Shown: positions 1 to 7,772 of the stretch, in pieces
How positions within the stretch are numbered: the stretch's first letter is position 1
How the letters are laid out: every line of letters begins with the position of its first letter
From: Lysobacterales bacterium
GTDB taxonomy: Bacteria > Pseudomonadota > Gammaproteobacteria > Xanthomonadales > Ahniellaceae
Reading direction: 5' to 3'
DNA length: 64,000 nt
Assembly (NCBI GenBank): GCA_016182785.1
Contig: JACPFU010000019.1
Coordinates: 49,000-112,999 of the forward strand
Position numbers and translations under genes: made by a program
Notes under the pieces: model-generated
The model's database searches: none
What the model saw: the letters and a program-made list of their open reading frames with translations, nothing else
What the model was told of the DNA's origin: nothing

Positions 1-1480
1 GCACCCGCGACGGCGTGCCCTGTGGGAACAGCATGTCGATGACCGGAGCGGCGACATCACGCGGCGTGCCTTCCGAGGGTGCGACATGCATGCGGAAGCC
101 GGGCGCGGCATTGACCTCGCAGATGCCGCCGCCGATCGCGCGATAGCTCTCGGCGATGTTGGTCGACAGGAAATCGACGCCGCCGACATCGAGGCCGATG
201 GCGCGGATCGCGCGCACCGCCATGTCGCGATTGTCCGGGTGGATGATGTCGGTGACATCGGTCGCGGTGCCGCCGGTGGACAGGTTCGCGGTCGAACGCA
301 GGTAGATCACGCGCCCGGCCTCGGGCACCGATTCGGCGTGCACGCCGGCGCGCGTCATCATCATCTCGGCCTGGGCGTCGAGCACCAGGCGCGTCAGCAC
401 CTTCTCGTGACCGATGCCGCGGCGCGGGTCCTGGTTCACGATATCAACCAGCTGCGCGATCGTGTGGCGGCCATCACCAACCACATGGCCGGGCGTGCGC
501 CGCGTTGCCGCGACCAGATCGCCGTTGACCACCAGCAGGCGATGGTCATCGCCCTCGAGGAAGGTTTCGACGATCACCGAACGCGAGATTTCCTTCGCCT
601 TCGCGAAGCCTTCGATCACTTCTGCATCGGTGCGCAGGCCGATCGAGATGCCGCGGCCGTGGTTGCCGTTGTAGGGCTTGGTCACCACCGGGAAGCCGAT
701 GCGGCGCGCGGCGCGGACGGCGCCGGTTTCGCTCTGCACCAGTTCCTGGCGCGGCACCGGCAGGCCGAGCGAACCGAGGATCTTGTTGGTCTCTTCCTTG
801 TCGGACGCGAGTTCGACCGCGATGTGCGGCGTCTTGCCGGTCACCGTCGCCTGGATGCGCTGCTGGTACTTGCCGTGGCCGAGCTGGACCAGGGACTGGT
901 CGTTCAGGCGCAGCCACGGGATGTTGCGCGCCTCGGCGGCACGCACCAGCGACATCGTCGACGGCCCGAGCGCGCGCCGTTGCGCGTAGCGGATGAACTC
1001 GTCGCGCGCTTCCGCCCAGTGCCAGTCATCGGGCGTGGTCTCGCGATCGCGCAGGTCGTCGGGCAGCAGCGAGTTCAACAGCTTCAGTGCCAGCTCGCCG
1101 GCCTCGATGCCTTCCTCGCGCTGCGCGTATTCGTAGACCACGGTGTAGACGCCGGGGCGGCCGTCGACACTGCGCGTCTTGCCGAAGGTGACGTCCTCGC
1201 CGGCGCAGTTCTGCAGTTCGATCGCGACGTGTTCGAGCACGTGCCCAAGCCAGGTGCCCTCGCCTTCCTTCATGCGCCGGATCAGGCCTCCCGGCTCGCG
1301 ATAGGAGCAGCCGTGTTCGGCGAGCCCGGGCAAGGCCTGGATCAACGCGTCGACGTAGCCCGCGCCGAGCTTCGCGGTCGGCCAGGCCTCGAGCGCGCCG
1401 AGATCGAGCTCGAGCAGGATCACCGGGAAATGCGCATACAGCGAAGGGCCGACATACACCGAACGATCGAGAATGCGCAT
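1..1480 (-). CDS. cphA: cyanophycin synthetase, N-terminal part (3' end outside window)
   Basis: Cyanophycin synthetase polymerises arginine and aspartate, using ATP, into the cytoplasmic storage polymer cyanophycin. About 493 residues are visible from the ATG at 1480. They cover the CphA-specific N-terminal domain (about residues 1-160, with the characteristic stretch around HVLEHVAIELQ) and an ATP-grasp domain (from about residue 215, including KPYNGNHGRG and, late, ICEVNAAPGFRMH). The Mur-ligase-like C-terminal half that adds the arginine lies beyond the window edge. The gene sits 20 bp downstream of the degrading enzyme cphB in the same direction, so the two are probably cotranscribed. 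Assignment is strong; whether the full gene is intact cannot be judged here. Confidence 0.93.
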   Translation of the reverse strand, partial: MRILDRSVYVGPSLYAHFPVILLELDLGALEAWPTAKLGAGYVDALIQALPGLAEHGCSYREPGGLIRRMKEGEGTWLGHVLEHVAIELQNCAGEDVTFGKTRSVDGRPGVYTVVYEYAQREEGIEAGELALKLLNSLLPDDLRDRETTPDDWHWAEARDEFIRYAQRRALGPSTMSLVRAAEARNIPWLRLNDQSLVQLGHGKYQQRIQATVTGKTPHIAVELASDKEETNKILGSLGLPVPRQELVQSETGAVRAARRIGFPVVTKPYNGNHGRGISIGLRTDAEVIEGFAKAKEISRSVIVETFLEGDDHRLLVVNGDLVAATRRTPGHVVGDGRHTIAQLVDIVNQDPRRGIGHEKVLTRLVLDAQAEMMMTRAGVHAESVPEAGRVIYLRSTANLSTGGTATDVTDIIHPDNRDMAVRAIRAIGLDVGGVDFLSTNIAESYRAIGGGICEVNAAPGFRMHVAPSEGTPRDVAAPVIDMLFPQGTPSRV

Positions 1481-1500
1481 GGTGAGACTCCCCGTGGGAC

Positions 1501-2343
1501 TTATTCCTTGGAACGGATCAGCGAACCGGCGCTGGCGCGGCGCGTGTGCAGGTTGAAGGTGGCGCCGCGCGTGAGCATGTGCAGCTTGAGCCCGAGCAGG
1601 CAGACCGGCTGGCCTTCGTCGACCAGGTCCATCGACGAGAACTCCAGTTCGGCCGCGTCGACGATGGTGACGCCACCGGAACCCGACACTTCGAGCGTGT
1701 TGTCGGGCGCGATAAAGGCCGCGGTGTCCTCGTCGAGGCCAATGCCGACGGCGAAGGGGTTGTAGGCCAGTGAAGTGACCAGTCGGCCAAGACGGTCGCG
1801 CTGGCGGAAATGCTGGTCGATCACGAAGCGGTTGGTCAGGCCCAAACCCGGTGCCAGTCGCACCGAGCCCGCGATGGCCGAGCCACCTTCGTCGCCGAAC
1901 GCGATCATGTGTTCGCTCAGGAAGCTGGCGCCGGCGCTGGTGCCGGCGATGTGCACCCCTTCGGCGTTGCGGGTGCGGATGCGCTTCGCGATCGGCGTGC
2001 CGCCGATAATCGTGGTCAGGCGCAGCTGGTTGCCGCCGGTGAAGAACACGCCGGTCGCGGCATCGAGGCGGTCGAGCCGGCTCTGCTCGTGCGCGTCACG
2101 GCGGGTGTCGAAGTCCATCGCGTCGACGCGTGCAGCACCGAGTTCGCGGAACAGCTTCTCGTACTTCGATCCAGTGTCCTTCATCCGGCTCGCGGTCGGT
2201 ATCACTACGATGTCAGCCTGTGCTCCACCGCAGAGCTCGACAAAGCGCGACAGGATTTCCGGCCCGTCGGTTTTCTCCTCGGCACCACCGATCGGAATGA
2301 TCCATCCACGTTCGGCACCTTCGGGGACTTTCGCTGGACACAT
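1501..2343 (-). CDS. cphB: cyanophycinase
   Basis: A 280-residue serine peptidase of the S51/cyanophycinase type, which cuts cyanophycin into beta-Asp-Arg dipeptides. The nucleophile elbow GTSAG lies at residues 134-138 with Ser136, close to the position of the catalytic serine in characterised CphB. The IGGAEEK segment near residues 18-24 and FTGGNQ near 101-106 are family hallmarks. The length is normal. No signal peptide is seen, so it probably acts in the cytoplasm on stored polymer. It is the first gene of a cphB-cphA pair, placing breakdown and synthesis on one transcript. The start at 2343 is the first ATG that gives the family-like N-terminus. Confidence 0.95.
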   Translation of the reverse strand: MCPAKVPEGAERGWIIPIGGAEEKTDGPEILSRFVELCGGAQADIVVIPTASRMKDTGSKYEKLFRELGAARVDAMDFDTRRDAHEQSRLDRLDAATGVFFTGGNQLRLTTIIGGTPIAKRIRTRNAEGVHIAGTSAGASFLSEHMIAFGDEGGSAIAGSVRLAPGLGLTNRFVIDQHFRQRDRLGRLVTSLAYNPFAVGIGLDEDTAAFIAPDNTLEVSGSGGVTIVDAAELEFSSMDLVDEGQPVCLLGLKLHMLTRGATFNLHTRRASAGSLIRSKE

Positions 2344-2373
2344 ACGGCACGTTCCTGAGTGACAATGGGCTGG

Positions 2374-2379
2374 AACTTA
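2374..2379 (-). promoter_or_regulatory. candidate extended -10 box for cphBA
   Basis: Read on the minus strand, TGC-TAAGTT lies about 30 nt upstream of the cphB ATG. The TGn extension can make up for the absence of a recognisable -35 hexamer. Similar GCTAnnnT boxes precede several other genes in the window. Confidence 0.3.
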
Positions 2380-2486
2380 GCACGGGCACCACTTTCCGCT
2401 CATCCTTCGCGTGGCCGACATCGCGCTGCCTCACGAACCCCGTTCGCCCAGCTACAACCGTTTGCTGCGGCCCAGGTGCGGGCCCG

Positions 2487-2783
2487 TCACAGATTGCGCA
2501 AGCGCGTCGGCATCAAGCGTGCCGTATGCCGCACCGCCAGGATGTCGATGCGGTCCAGCAGGATCAAAAAGATGATCCGATACTCGCCGAACGAGGCGTA
2601 TCGGAGGTCTTCGCGCATGTACTTGGGCACGCGCGGCCAGGCCTGCGGGTTGTCGCCGAGCGTGGCGGCATACCGCGTCAATCGATCGATGAAGTGGTCC
2701 GCGTTGAGCGGTTGATCTTTGGCAATGTACTTGTGCAGTTTCTGCAGACGCCGCTGCGCCTGCAGGGTCCAGTTCACCCTCAT
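2487..2783 (-). CDS. RelE/ParE-family toxin
   Basis: A 98-residue basic protein with the RelE/ParE fold signature: an N-terminal helical pair followed by the strand-rich end EYRIIFLI...DRIDILAVRHTAR. Members are mRNA interferases (RelE) or gyrase poisons (ParE); the sequence does not settle which. The ATG overlaps the stop of the upstream antitoxin by 4 nt, the usual translational coupling of such modules. It ends 143 bp upstream of cphB. Confidence 0.85.
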   Translation of the reverse strand: MRVNWTLQAQRRLQKLHKYIAKDQPLNADHFIDRLTRYAATLGDNPQAWPRVPKYMREDLRYASFGEYRIIFLILLDRIDILAVRHTARLMPTRLRNL

Positions 2784-2983
2784 TCGGGCAAGCCGGGCAA
2801 CCCGAACAGAGCGCGAACATCGTTGTTGCTGACGACACGCCCAGCGGCGCTGTCGCGCAAGCCTTCCTCGATGTCCTGGACGATCGAGACCTCGTAGACC
2901 AGATCCTTCCAGTCGGCGTCATCGGGCAGCTCGTCGATCAGCTCATGCGCACGTTGTTTGAAGCTATGCAGACTCGCTGCCAT
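2780..2983 (-). CDS. antitoxin of RelE/ParE-type module
   Basis: A 67-residue acidic protein starting at MAASLHSFK. The C-terminal part, with IEEGLRDSAAGRVVSNNDV followed by a short FGLP segment, matches the toxin-neutralising tail common to RelE/ParE partners. A longer reading frame extends upstream to 3076, but its composition is not protein-like and the ATG at 2983 gives a normal-sized antitoxin. It is expected to neutralise the toxin encoded directly downstream and to repress its own promoter. No clear palindrome was identified between it and the divergent symporter gene. Confidence 0.8.
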   Translation of the reverse strand: MAASLHSFKQRAHELIDELPDDADWKDLVYEVSIVQDIEEGLRDSAAGRVVSNNDVRALFGLPGLPE

Positions 2984-3149
2984 GACGGCACACCTCGCAA
3001 CAGTGGCGCGCATTCTATCTCTCCGCCACGCCGGCGTCGCCGGGGTGGATGAACACGACGAGGAGCGCGCGGTCATTCCGCCCCGACTCGATCTCGCCTA
3101 CCATCCGCCGTTCGCTCGCCGCGCCGAGCCCCTTCTTCGAGATCACGAC

Positions 3150-4454
3150 ATGGCCGCACCTGCGTCATCCGGCAGCAGCAACAAGCTCACCCTGTGGATT
3201 CTGGTTGCGCTGGTGCTCGGTGCCATCGCCGGCTACGCGATCCACCGAAGCGTCGCGGACCCGGCGCCGTGGGTCGCCAATCTCGGCCTGGTCACGACCC
3301 TCTTCCTGCGCCTGATCAAGATGATCATTGCGCCGCTGGTATTTGCCACGCTCACCGTCGGCATCGCCAAGATGGGCGACATGGCGGTGGTCGGCAGGCT
3401 GGGACTGAAAGCGATGCTGTGGTTCATCGGCGCGTCGCTGATGTCGCTCTCGCTCGGGCTCGTGCTGGTGAACCTGTTCCAGCCGGGCATTGGTCTCGAC
3501 TTGCCCCTGCCCGACGTCAACGCCAGCTCGGGCATCGCCGCCTCGTCGATGTCGCTCGCCGACTTCATCACCCACCTGATCCCGATGAGCATTGCCGATG
3601 GCATGGCGAGAAACGAGATCCTGCAGATCGTGGTGTTCTCGATCTTCTTCGGCATCGGCTGCGCCGGCGTCGGCGACAAGGCCAAGGTGCTGGTCGATGC
3701 GCTCGAAGGCCTGTCCTACGTGATGCTGAAGGTGACCATGCTGGTCATGTGGTTCGCACCGTTCGCGGTATTCGCGGCGGTGGCGGCAGCAATCGCCAAG
3801 AGCGGTCCCGGCATTTTCGAGACCTACGCGTTCTTCATGGGCGAGTTCTATCTCGGCATCCTCATCCTGTGGCTGCTGTTGTTCACCGCGGCGTTTGCCG
3901 TGCTCGGCAGGCGCGCGGGCGCGCTGTTCCAGGCGGTGCGCGAACCCACGCTGCTTGCCTTCTCGACCGCATCGAGCGAGGCCGCCTACCCGAAGACGCT
4001 GGCGCAACTCGAGAAGTTCGGCTGCAGCAATCGTGTCGCCTCGTTCGTGCTGCCGCTCGGCTACTCGTTCAATCTCGACGGCTCGATGATGTACTGCACG
4101 TTCGCGGTGATGTTCATCGCCCAGGCCTACGGCATCGAACTCGGTGCTGCGCAGCAGGTGACCATGCTGCTGATCCTGATGGTGACCTCGAAGGGCATGG
4201 CCGGCGTGCCGCGCGCGTCCCTGGTGGTGATCGCCGCCACGCTGTCGCAGTTCAACATCCCGGAAGCCGGCCTGCTGCTCCTGCTCGGCATCGACCACTT
4301 CCTCGACATGGCCCGCTCCGCGACCAACGTCATCGGCAACTCGGTCGCGACCGCGGTGGTGTCGAAGTGGGAAGGCCAGCTGCGCAGCGAAGCCGAGGTC
4401 GCCGAAGAACTCGCCAACGCGACCAAGGCCGAGCTGCCGCATCATCCGATGTGA
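3150..4454 (+). CDS. dicarboxylate/amino acid:cation symporter (DAACS family)
   Basis: A 434-residue inner-membrane symporter of the GltP/DctA type. The serine-rich hairpin (STASSEAAYPKTL), the NLDGS motif in the position of NMDGT, a second hairpin (VTSKGMAGVPRAS) and the substrate-binding helix with DMARSATNVIGNSV are all present. These indicate Na+- or H+-coupled uptake of glutamate, aspartate or C4-dicarboxylates; the exact substrate is unresolved. Start chosen at MAAPASS, since the 64 residues upstream in frame are not membrane-protein-like and overlap the divergent antitoxin. Being next to the cyanophycin genes (Asp/Arg polymer) is suggestive for aspartate supply but not proof. Confidence 0.93.
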   Translation: MAAPASSGSSNKLTLWILVALVLGAIAGYAIHRSVADPAPWVANLGLVTTLFLRLIKMIIAPLVFATLTVGIAKMGDMAVVGRLGLKAMLWFIGASLMSLSLGLVLVNLFQPGIGLDLPLPDVNASSGIAASSMSLADFITHLIPMSIADGMARNEILQIVVFSIFFGIGCAGVGDKAKVLVDALEGLSYVMLKVTMLVMWFAPFAVFAAVAAAIAKSGPGIFETYAFFMGEFYLGILILWLLLFTAAFAVLGRRAGALFQAVREPTLLAFSTASSEAAYPKTLAQLEKFGCSNRVASFVLPLGYSFNLDGSMMYCTFAVMFIAQAYGIELGAAQQVTMLLILMVTSKGMAGVPRASLVVIAATLSQFNIPEAGLLLLLGIDHFLDMARSATNVIGNSVATAVVSKWEGQLRSEAEVAEELANATKAELPHHPM

Positions 4455-4466
4455 GTCGATCCGGGG

Positions 4467-4487
4467 ATCGCGGCCGGAGGCCGCGAT
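4467..4487 (+). terminator. hairpin after the symporter gene
   Basis: A perfect 9-bp stem (ATCGCGGCC / GGCCGCGAT) with a 3-nt loop starts 13 nt after the symporter stop. The sequence that follows is not T-rich, so it may be a weak or factor-assisted terminator. Confidence 0.35.
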
Positions 4488-4568
4488 ATTGCCCTCCCCC
4501 GATGCCCACCACCCCACGAGATCGGGGTGTGCTTCAATCGCCGCGACCACGGCATCGCCAGGACTGGC

Positions 4569-5144
4569 ATGGACTCGACCGACCCGATCGCCGAATTGCT
4601 TGAGCGCATCCGCGGCGGTGACAGCGGCGCGTCGGATCGGCTGTTCGCGCTGCTCTACGACGAATTCCATCGCAAGGCCCACCAGTTGCTGCGCATCGGT
4701 CCGCGGCAGACGCTGTGCACCACCGAGCTGGTCAACGAAACCTGGCTGCGCCTGCGCGGGCATGGCATCCCGGTCGACAGCCGCGAGCACTTCGCGCACT
4801 TGGCCGCGCGCGCGATGCGCTTCGTGCTGATCGACCGCGCCCGCCAGCGCCAGGCACTGAAGCGCGGCGAGGGCGAAGCGCCGCTCGAACTCGGCACGCT
4901 CGACGCCGGGGGCGACGATCCGTTCGAGGTGCTGGCGCTCGCCGACACCCTGTCCGAACTGGCGCGCATCGACCCCGACCTCGCGCGCATCGCCGAGGTG
5001 CACCTGTTCGGTGGCTACTCGATCATCGAGATTGGCGAGCTGCTCGGCATCCCCGAACGCACCGCGTTCCGCCGCTGGCGCACTGCGCGCATGTTCCTGG
5101 TCCGCGCGCTCACCGGCCAGGACGACCCGACGCCGGAAACCTGA
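4569..5144 (+). CDS. ECF-type sigma factor lacking the acidic sigma2.2 motif (kinase-linked class)
   Basis: A 191-residue sigma-70 family regulator of the ECF type (TIGR02999-like). Region sigma2 spans about residues 8-90 and sigma4 about 130-180, with the helix-turn-helix IIEIGELLGIPERTAFRRW. In classic ECF factors sigma2.2 reads DAED-LVQE. Here the equivalent is CTTE-LVNETW (residues 50-59), so two of the core-binding acidic residues are replaced by Thr51 and Thr52. Related kinase-linked ECF factors need threonine phosphorylation at this site to bind RNA polymerase. No anti-sigma gene is adjacent, but a Ser/Thr kinase gene follows one gene downstream. Start chosen at MDSTDP; the upstream in-frame Met lies in non-conserved sequence. 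Confidence 0.88.
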   Translation: MDSTDPIAELLERIRGGDSGASDRLFALLYDEFHRKAHQLLRIGPRQTLCTTELVNETWLRLRGHGIPVDSREHFAHLAARAMRFVLIDRARQRQALKRGEGEAPLELGTLDAGGDDPFEVLALADTLSELARIDPDLARIAEVHLFGGYSIIEIGELLGIPERTAFRRWRTARMFLVRALTGQDDPTPET

Positions 5145-5230
5145 ACCGATCCTGCACGCACCCCGGCCGGGTGGCAGCCATCGACGCCCGACTCCGAATC
5201 AGCCGGCACGTCCCCAAGGAGTGTCGCGCC

Positions 5231-7687
5231 ATGTTCCGCCGTTTCCTGCTGCCGCTGTTCGCCCTGTGCCTGGTCTCGGGCCCGCTACGCGCCGACGTCG
5301 TCTGCGTCGATACCGTGTCCGAACTGGTGAACGCCATCGCATCGTTCGAGTACCAGGTCGACGGAACCTCGCGCACGGTCAAGGTGGTGCAAGGCACCTA
5401 CCTGGTCGGCAACCAGCTCGGCGGCACCTTCGCGAGCTACCCGAATTCGGTCACGTTCTCGATCAAGGGCGGCTACACCGCGGGTTGCGCAAGCCGTACC
5501 GTCAACCCGGCCAACACGGTCATCGACGGCAACGACCAGGCGAATAGCGGATTCGGCTTCTCGATGTACGGTGACGCCAACGCCTTCATCGAGGGACTGA
5601 CCTTCACCCGCTTCGACGGCAGCGGCTGGCCGGCGTTTCACATCGGGCTCGATGTCGGCAGCAGCAACATCGCCCGCTTCACCATCCGCCATTGCCGCTT
5701 CACGCGCAGCGCCGGCACCAGCATCGTGCGCATGAACGGCCCGGAGATGCGCTTCATCAACAACCTGGTCGCCGACAACTTGCCGGTAGGAACCGGTCGC
5801 GCCGGCGTGCTGCTGGAGTACGCCTACGAAGCCGGCAGCGGCGCGATCGTCACCAACAACACGATCGCGACCAACTCCGGCTCCGGGTTGCGCCTGCTCG
5901 ACTACGACGGGCAGGTGGGCGTGCGCTTCTCCGAGATCACCAACAACATCCTCTGGAACAACGTGGCCGACCTCGACCTCGGGGCATTCGATCCGTTCAT
6001 CAACCCGATCTTCGTCGAAGGCAATGTGGTCGAGGACTACACCGGCGTGCTGCCGCTCGGCAGCAGCAACCAGACCGGCAATCCGCAGTTCGTCAACCTG
6101 GCGGGCAGCAACTACCGACTGAGCCTGACCTCGCCGGCGGTCAACAGCGGCGTCGGCTACCAGTCGCTCGGCTACCCGGACAAGGACCTCGACGGCGACG
6201 AGCGCGTGACCGGCACCAAGATCGACCGCGGCGCCTACGAGTCCTCGCTCGACGACCGCACCAGCTTCATCGTCACCAATGTCGGCGACAACGGCAGCAA
6301 CGCAAACCCGTTGGCAGGTTCGCTGCGCGCCGCGATCAAGGCCGCAAACGCAGCGCCCGGTCCGTTCTGGATCAGCTTCGCGATCGGCGGTAGCTGCCCG
6401 CGCATCATCAACCTGACCACGACCATGCTGGACGTGGTCGGTGATGTGACGATCGACGGACGCACGCAATCGGGCTGGAGTCCGAACACCTTCTACGGCC
6501 GTTCCGACGCCACGCTGTGCGTCGTGCTGAATGGCAGCGGCGCCACTGCGCATGCGTTCCGCGTCCCGGCCGCTGCGGGCAGCAGTGCCCGCCTCGCAGC
6601 CTTCGGCATGATGTTCGCCGGCTTCACCGACGCCGCTCTGCGGCTGGAGAACGGCCATGACCACCGCATCGCCGGCAACCAGTTCGGTGCCGTCCCCTTC
6701 ACTTCCGCGAATGGCGCCGCCGTGCGCGTCACCGGATCTTCCGGCGGTGCCTTCGTCGGCGGCTACGACGATCCGGCATCGATGAACCTGATCGCCGGCA
6801 GCAGCGTCGCCGGCATCCATCTCGACAACAGCAGCGGCGGCAACACCATCGCCAACAACGTCATCGGCTTCCAGACCGACGGCACCTCGGCCGGCGGCAA
6901 CGGCACCGGCATCTTCGTCTACAACTCGCCGAACAACGACATCCAGTACAACTTCATCGGCTACAGCGACAGCACCGCCATCACCCTGTCCGGCCCCTCC
7001 ACCCAGGGCAACGAGATCCAGTACAACGGCATCGGCGCGGACTGGCTGAACGGCACGCCCGGAAATACCGGTGCCGGCATCGGCATCCTGTTCGGCGCGC
7101 ATGACAACACCGTTGGCGCGCCGCTGCTCGGGGCCTACGGCTGGAACTACATCGCGGGCAACACCGGACCCGGCGTGTGGATTTCTGCCAGCGGCGGCGT
7201 CGGCAACCGGGTGCTGTACAACACCTACTGGGACAACGGCGCGATCGACATCGACCTCGGTGCCGCCGGGCCGACCGCGAACCAACCGAGCAACCCGGCA
7301 TCGGGCCCGAACCGCCTGCAGAACTACCCCACCTTCACCCTGGCACAGCGCTCCACCGGCGCCAATCCGACGCTTGCCGTCAGCGGCCAACTGCACAGCG
7401 CACCGAATACCGCCTACCGTTTCGAGGTCTACATCGGCCGCTGCGACCCAAGTGCACCGACGCGCGGAACCGCCGAATACTGGATCGGCCGCGTCAACAG
7501 CCTGAGCAACGCCCAGGGTGACGCCACCTTCAGCGCAGTGTTCAGCGTACCGAGCTTTCTCGGTTCCCTGAGCCAGGTCAGCGCCACCGCGACCAGCAGC
7601 AGCGGCGACACCTCGGAAATCGGCGAGTGCTTCACCATCACCAACGTGGCGCCGCCCGATGCGTTGTTCGAGGACGGGTTCGAGTGA
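5231..7687 (+). CDS. secreted right-handed beta-helix protein with DGFE C-terminus
   Basis: An 818-residue protein with a signal peptide (cleavage likely after LRA, residue 20). Two beta-helix sections follow, rich in asparagine ladders such as NNTIATNSGSG and NTIANNVIGF. Between them, around residue 360, lies a GSLRAAIKAANAAPG segment like the CSLREA/LRAAI boundary of other secreted beta-helix proteins. The last residues are ALFEDGFE, a tail shared with another secreted protein in this window. An AAGGA Shine-Dalgarno precedes the ATG. The gene lies 86 bp after the sigma factor and 85 bp before the kinase, so it is probably part of that module. No catalytic residues of a pectate lyase or similar enzyme were identified; surface attachment or glycan binding is a guess. 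Confidence 0.85.
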   Translation: MFRRFLLPLFALCLVSGPLRADVVCVDTVSELVNAIASFEYQVDGTSRTVKVVQGTYLVGNQLGGTFASYPNSVTFSIKGGYTAGCASRTVNPANTVIDGNDQANSGFGFSMYGDANAFIEGLTFTRFDGSGWPAFHIGLDVGSSNIARFTIRHCRFTRSAGTSIVRMNGPEMRFINNLVADNLPVGTGRAGVLLEYAYEAGSGAIVTNNTIATNSGSGLRLLDYDGQVGVRFSEITNNILWNNVADLDLGAFDPFINPIFVEGNVVEDYTGVLPLGSSNQTGNPQFVNLAGSNYRLSLTSPAVNSGVGYQSLGYPDKDLDGDERVTGTKIDRGAYESSLDDRTSFIVTNVGDNGSNANPLAGSLRAAIKAANAAPGPFWISFAIGGSCPRIINLTTTMLDVVGDVTIDGRTQSGWSPNTFYGRSDATLCVVLNGSGATAHAFRVPAAAGSSARLAAFGMMFAGFTDAALRLENGHDHRIAGNQFGAVPFTSANGAAVRVTGSSGGAFVGGYDDPASMNLIAGSSVAGIHLDNSSGGNTIANNVIGFQTDGTSAGGNGTGIFVYNSPNNDIQYNFIGYSDSTAITLSGPSTQGNEIQYNGIGADWLNGTPGNTGAGIGILFGAHDNTVGAPLLGAYGWNYIAGNTGPGVWISASGGVGNRVLYNTYWDNGAIDIDLGAAGPTANQPSNPASGPNRLQNYPTFTLAQRSTGANPTLAVSGQLHSAPNTAYRFEVYIGRCDPSAPTRGTAEYWIGRVNSLSNAQGDATFSAVFSVPSFLGSLSQVSATATSSSGDTSEIGECFTITNVAPPDALFEDGFE

Positions 7688-7738
7688 CGCGAGCGTGCGC
7701 GTGCACGGAAGTCCGCTGCCGCGGGCCGGGGAGCGGGC

Positions 7739-7744
7739 TATGCT
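7739..7744 (+). promoter_or_regulatory. candidate -10 box (TATGCT) for kinase gene
   Basis: TATGCT stands 29 nt upstream of the kinase ATG in the short gap after the beta-helix gene. No convincing -35 is visible. It could give the kinase its own transcript in addition to readthrough from the sigma factor gene. Confidence 0.25.
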
Positions 7745-7772
7745 TGGTCCACGTCTTCGCCGGAACCGATCC

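Noticed and set aside
4715..5230. Upstream extension of the beta-helix frame
   Set aside because: It overlaps the sigma factor in another frame and is arginine-rich; the signal peptide and AAGGA site place the start at 5231.
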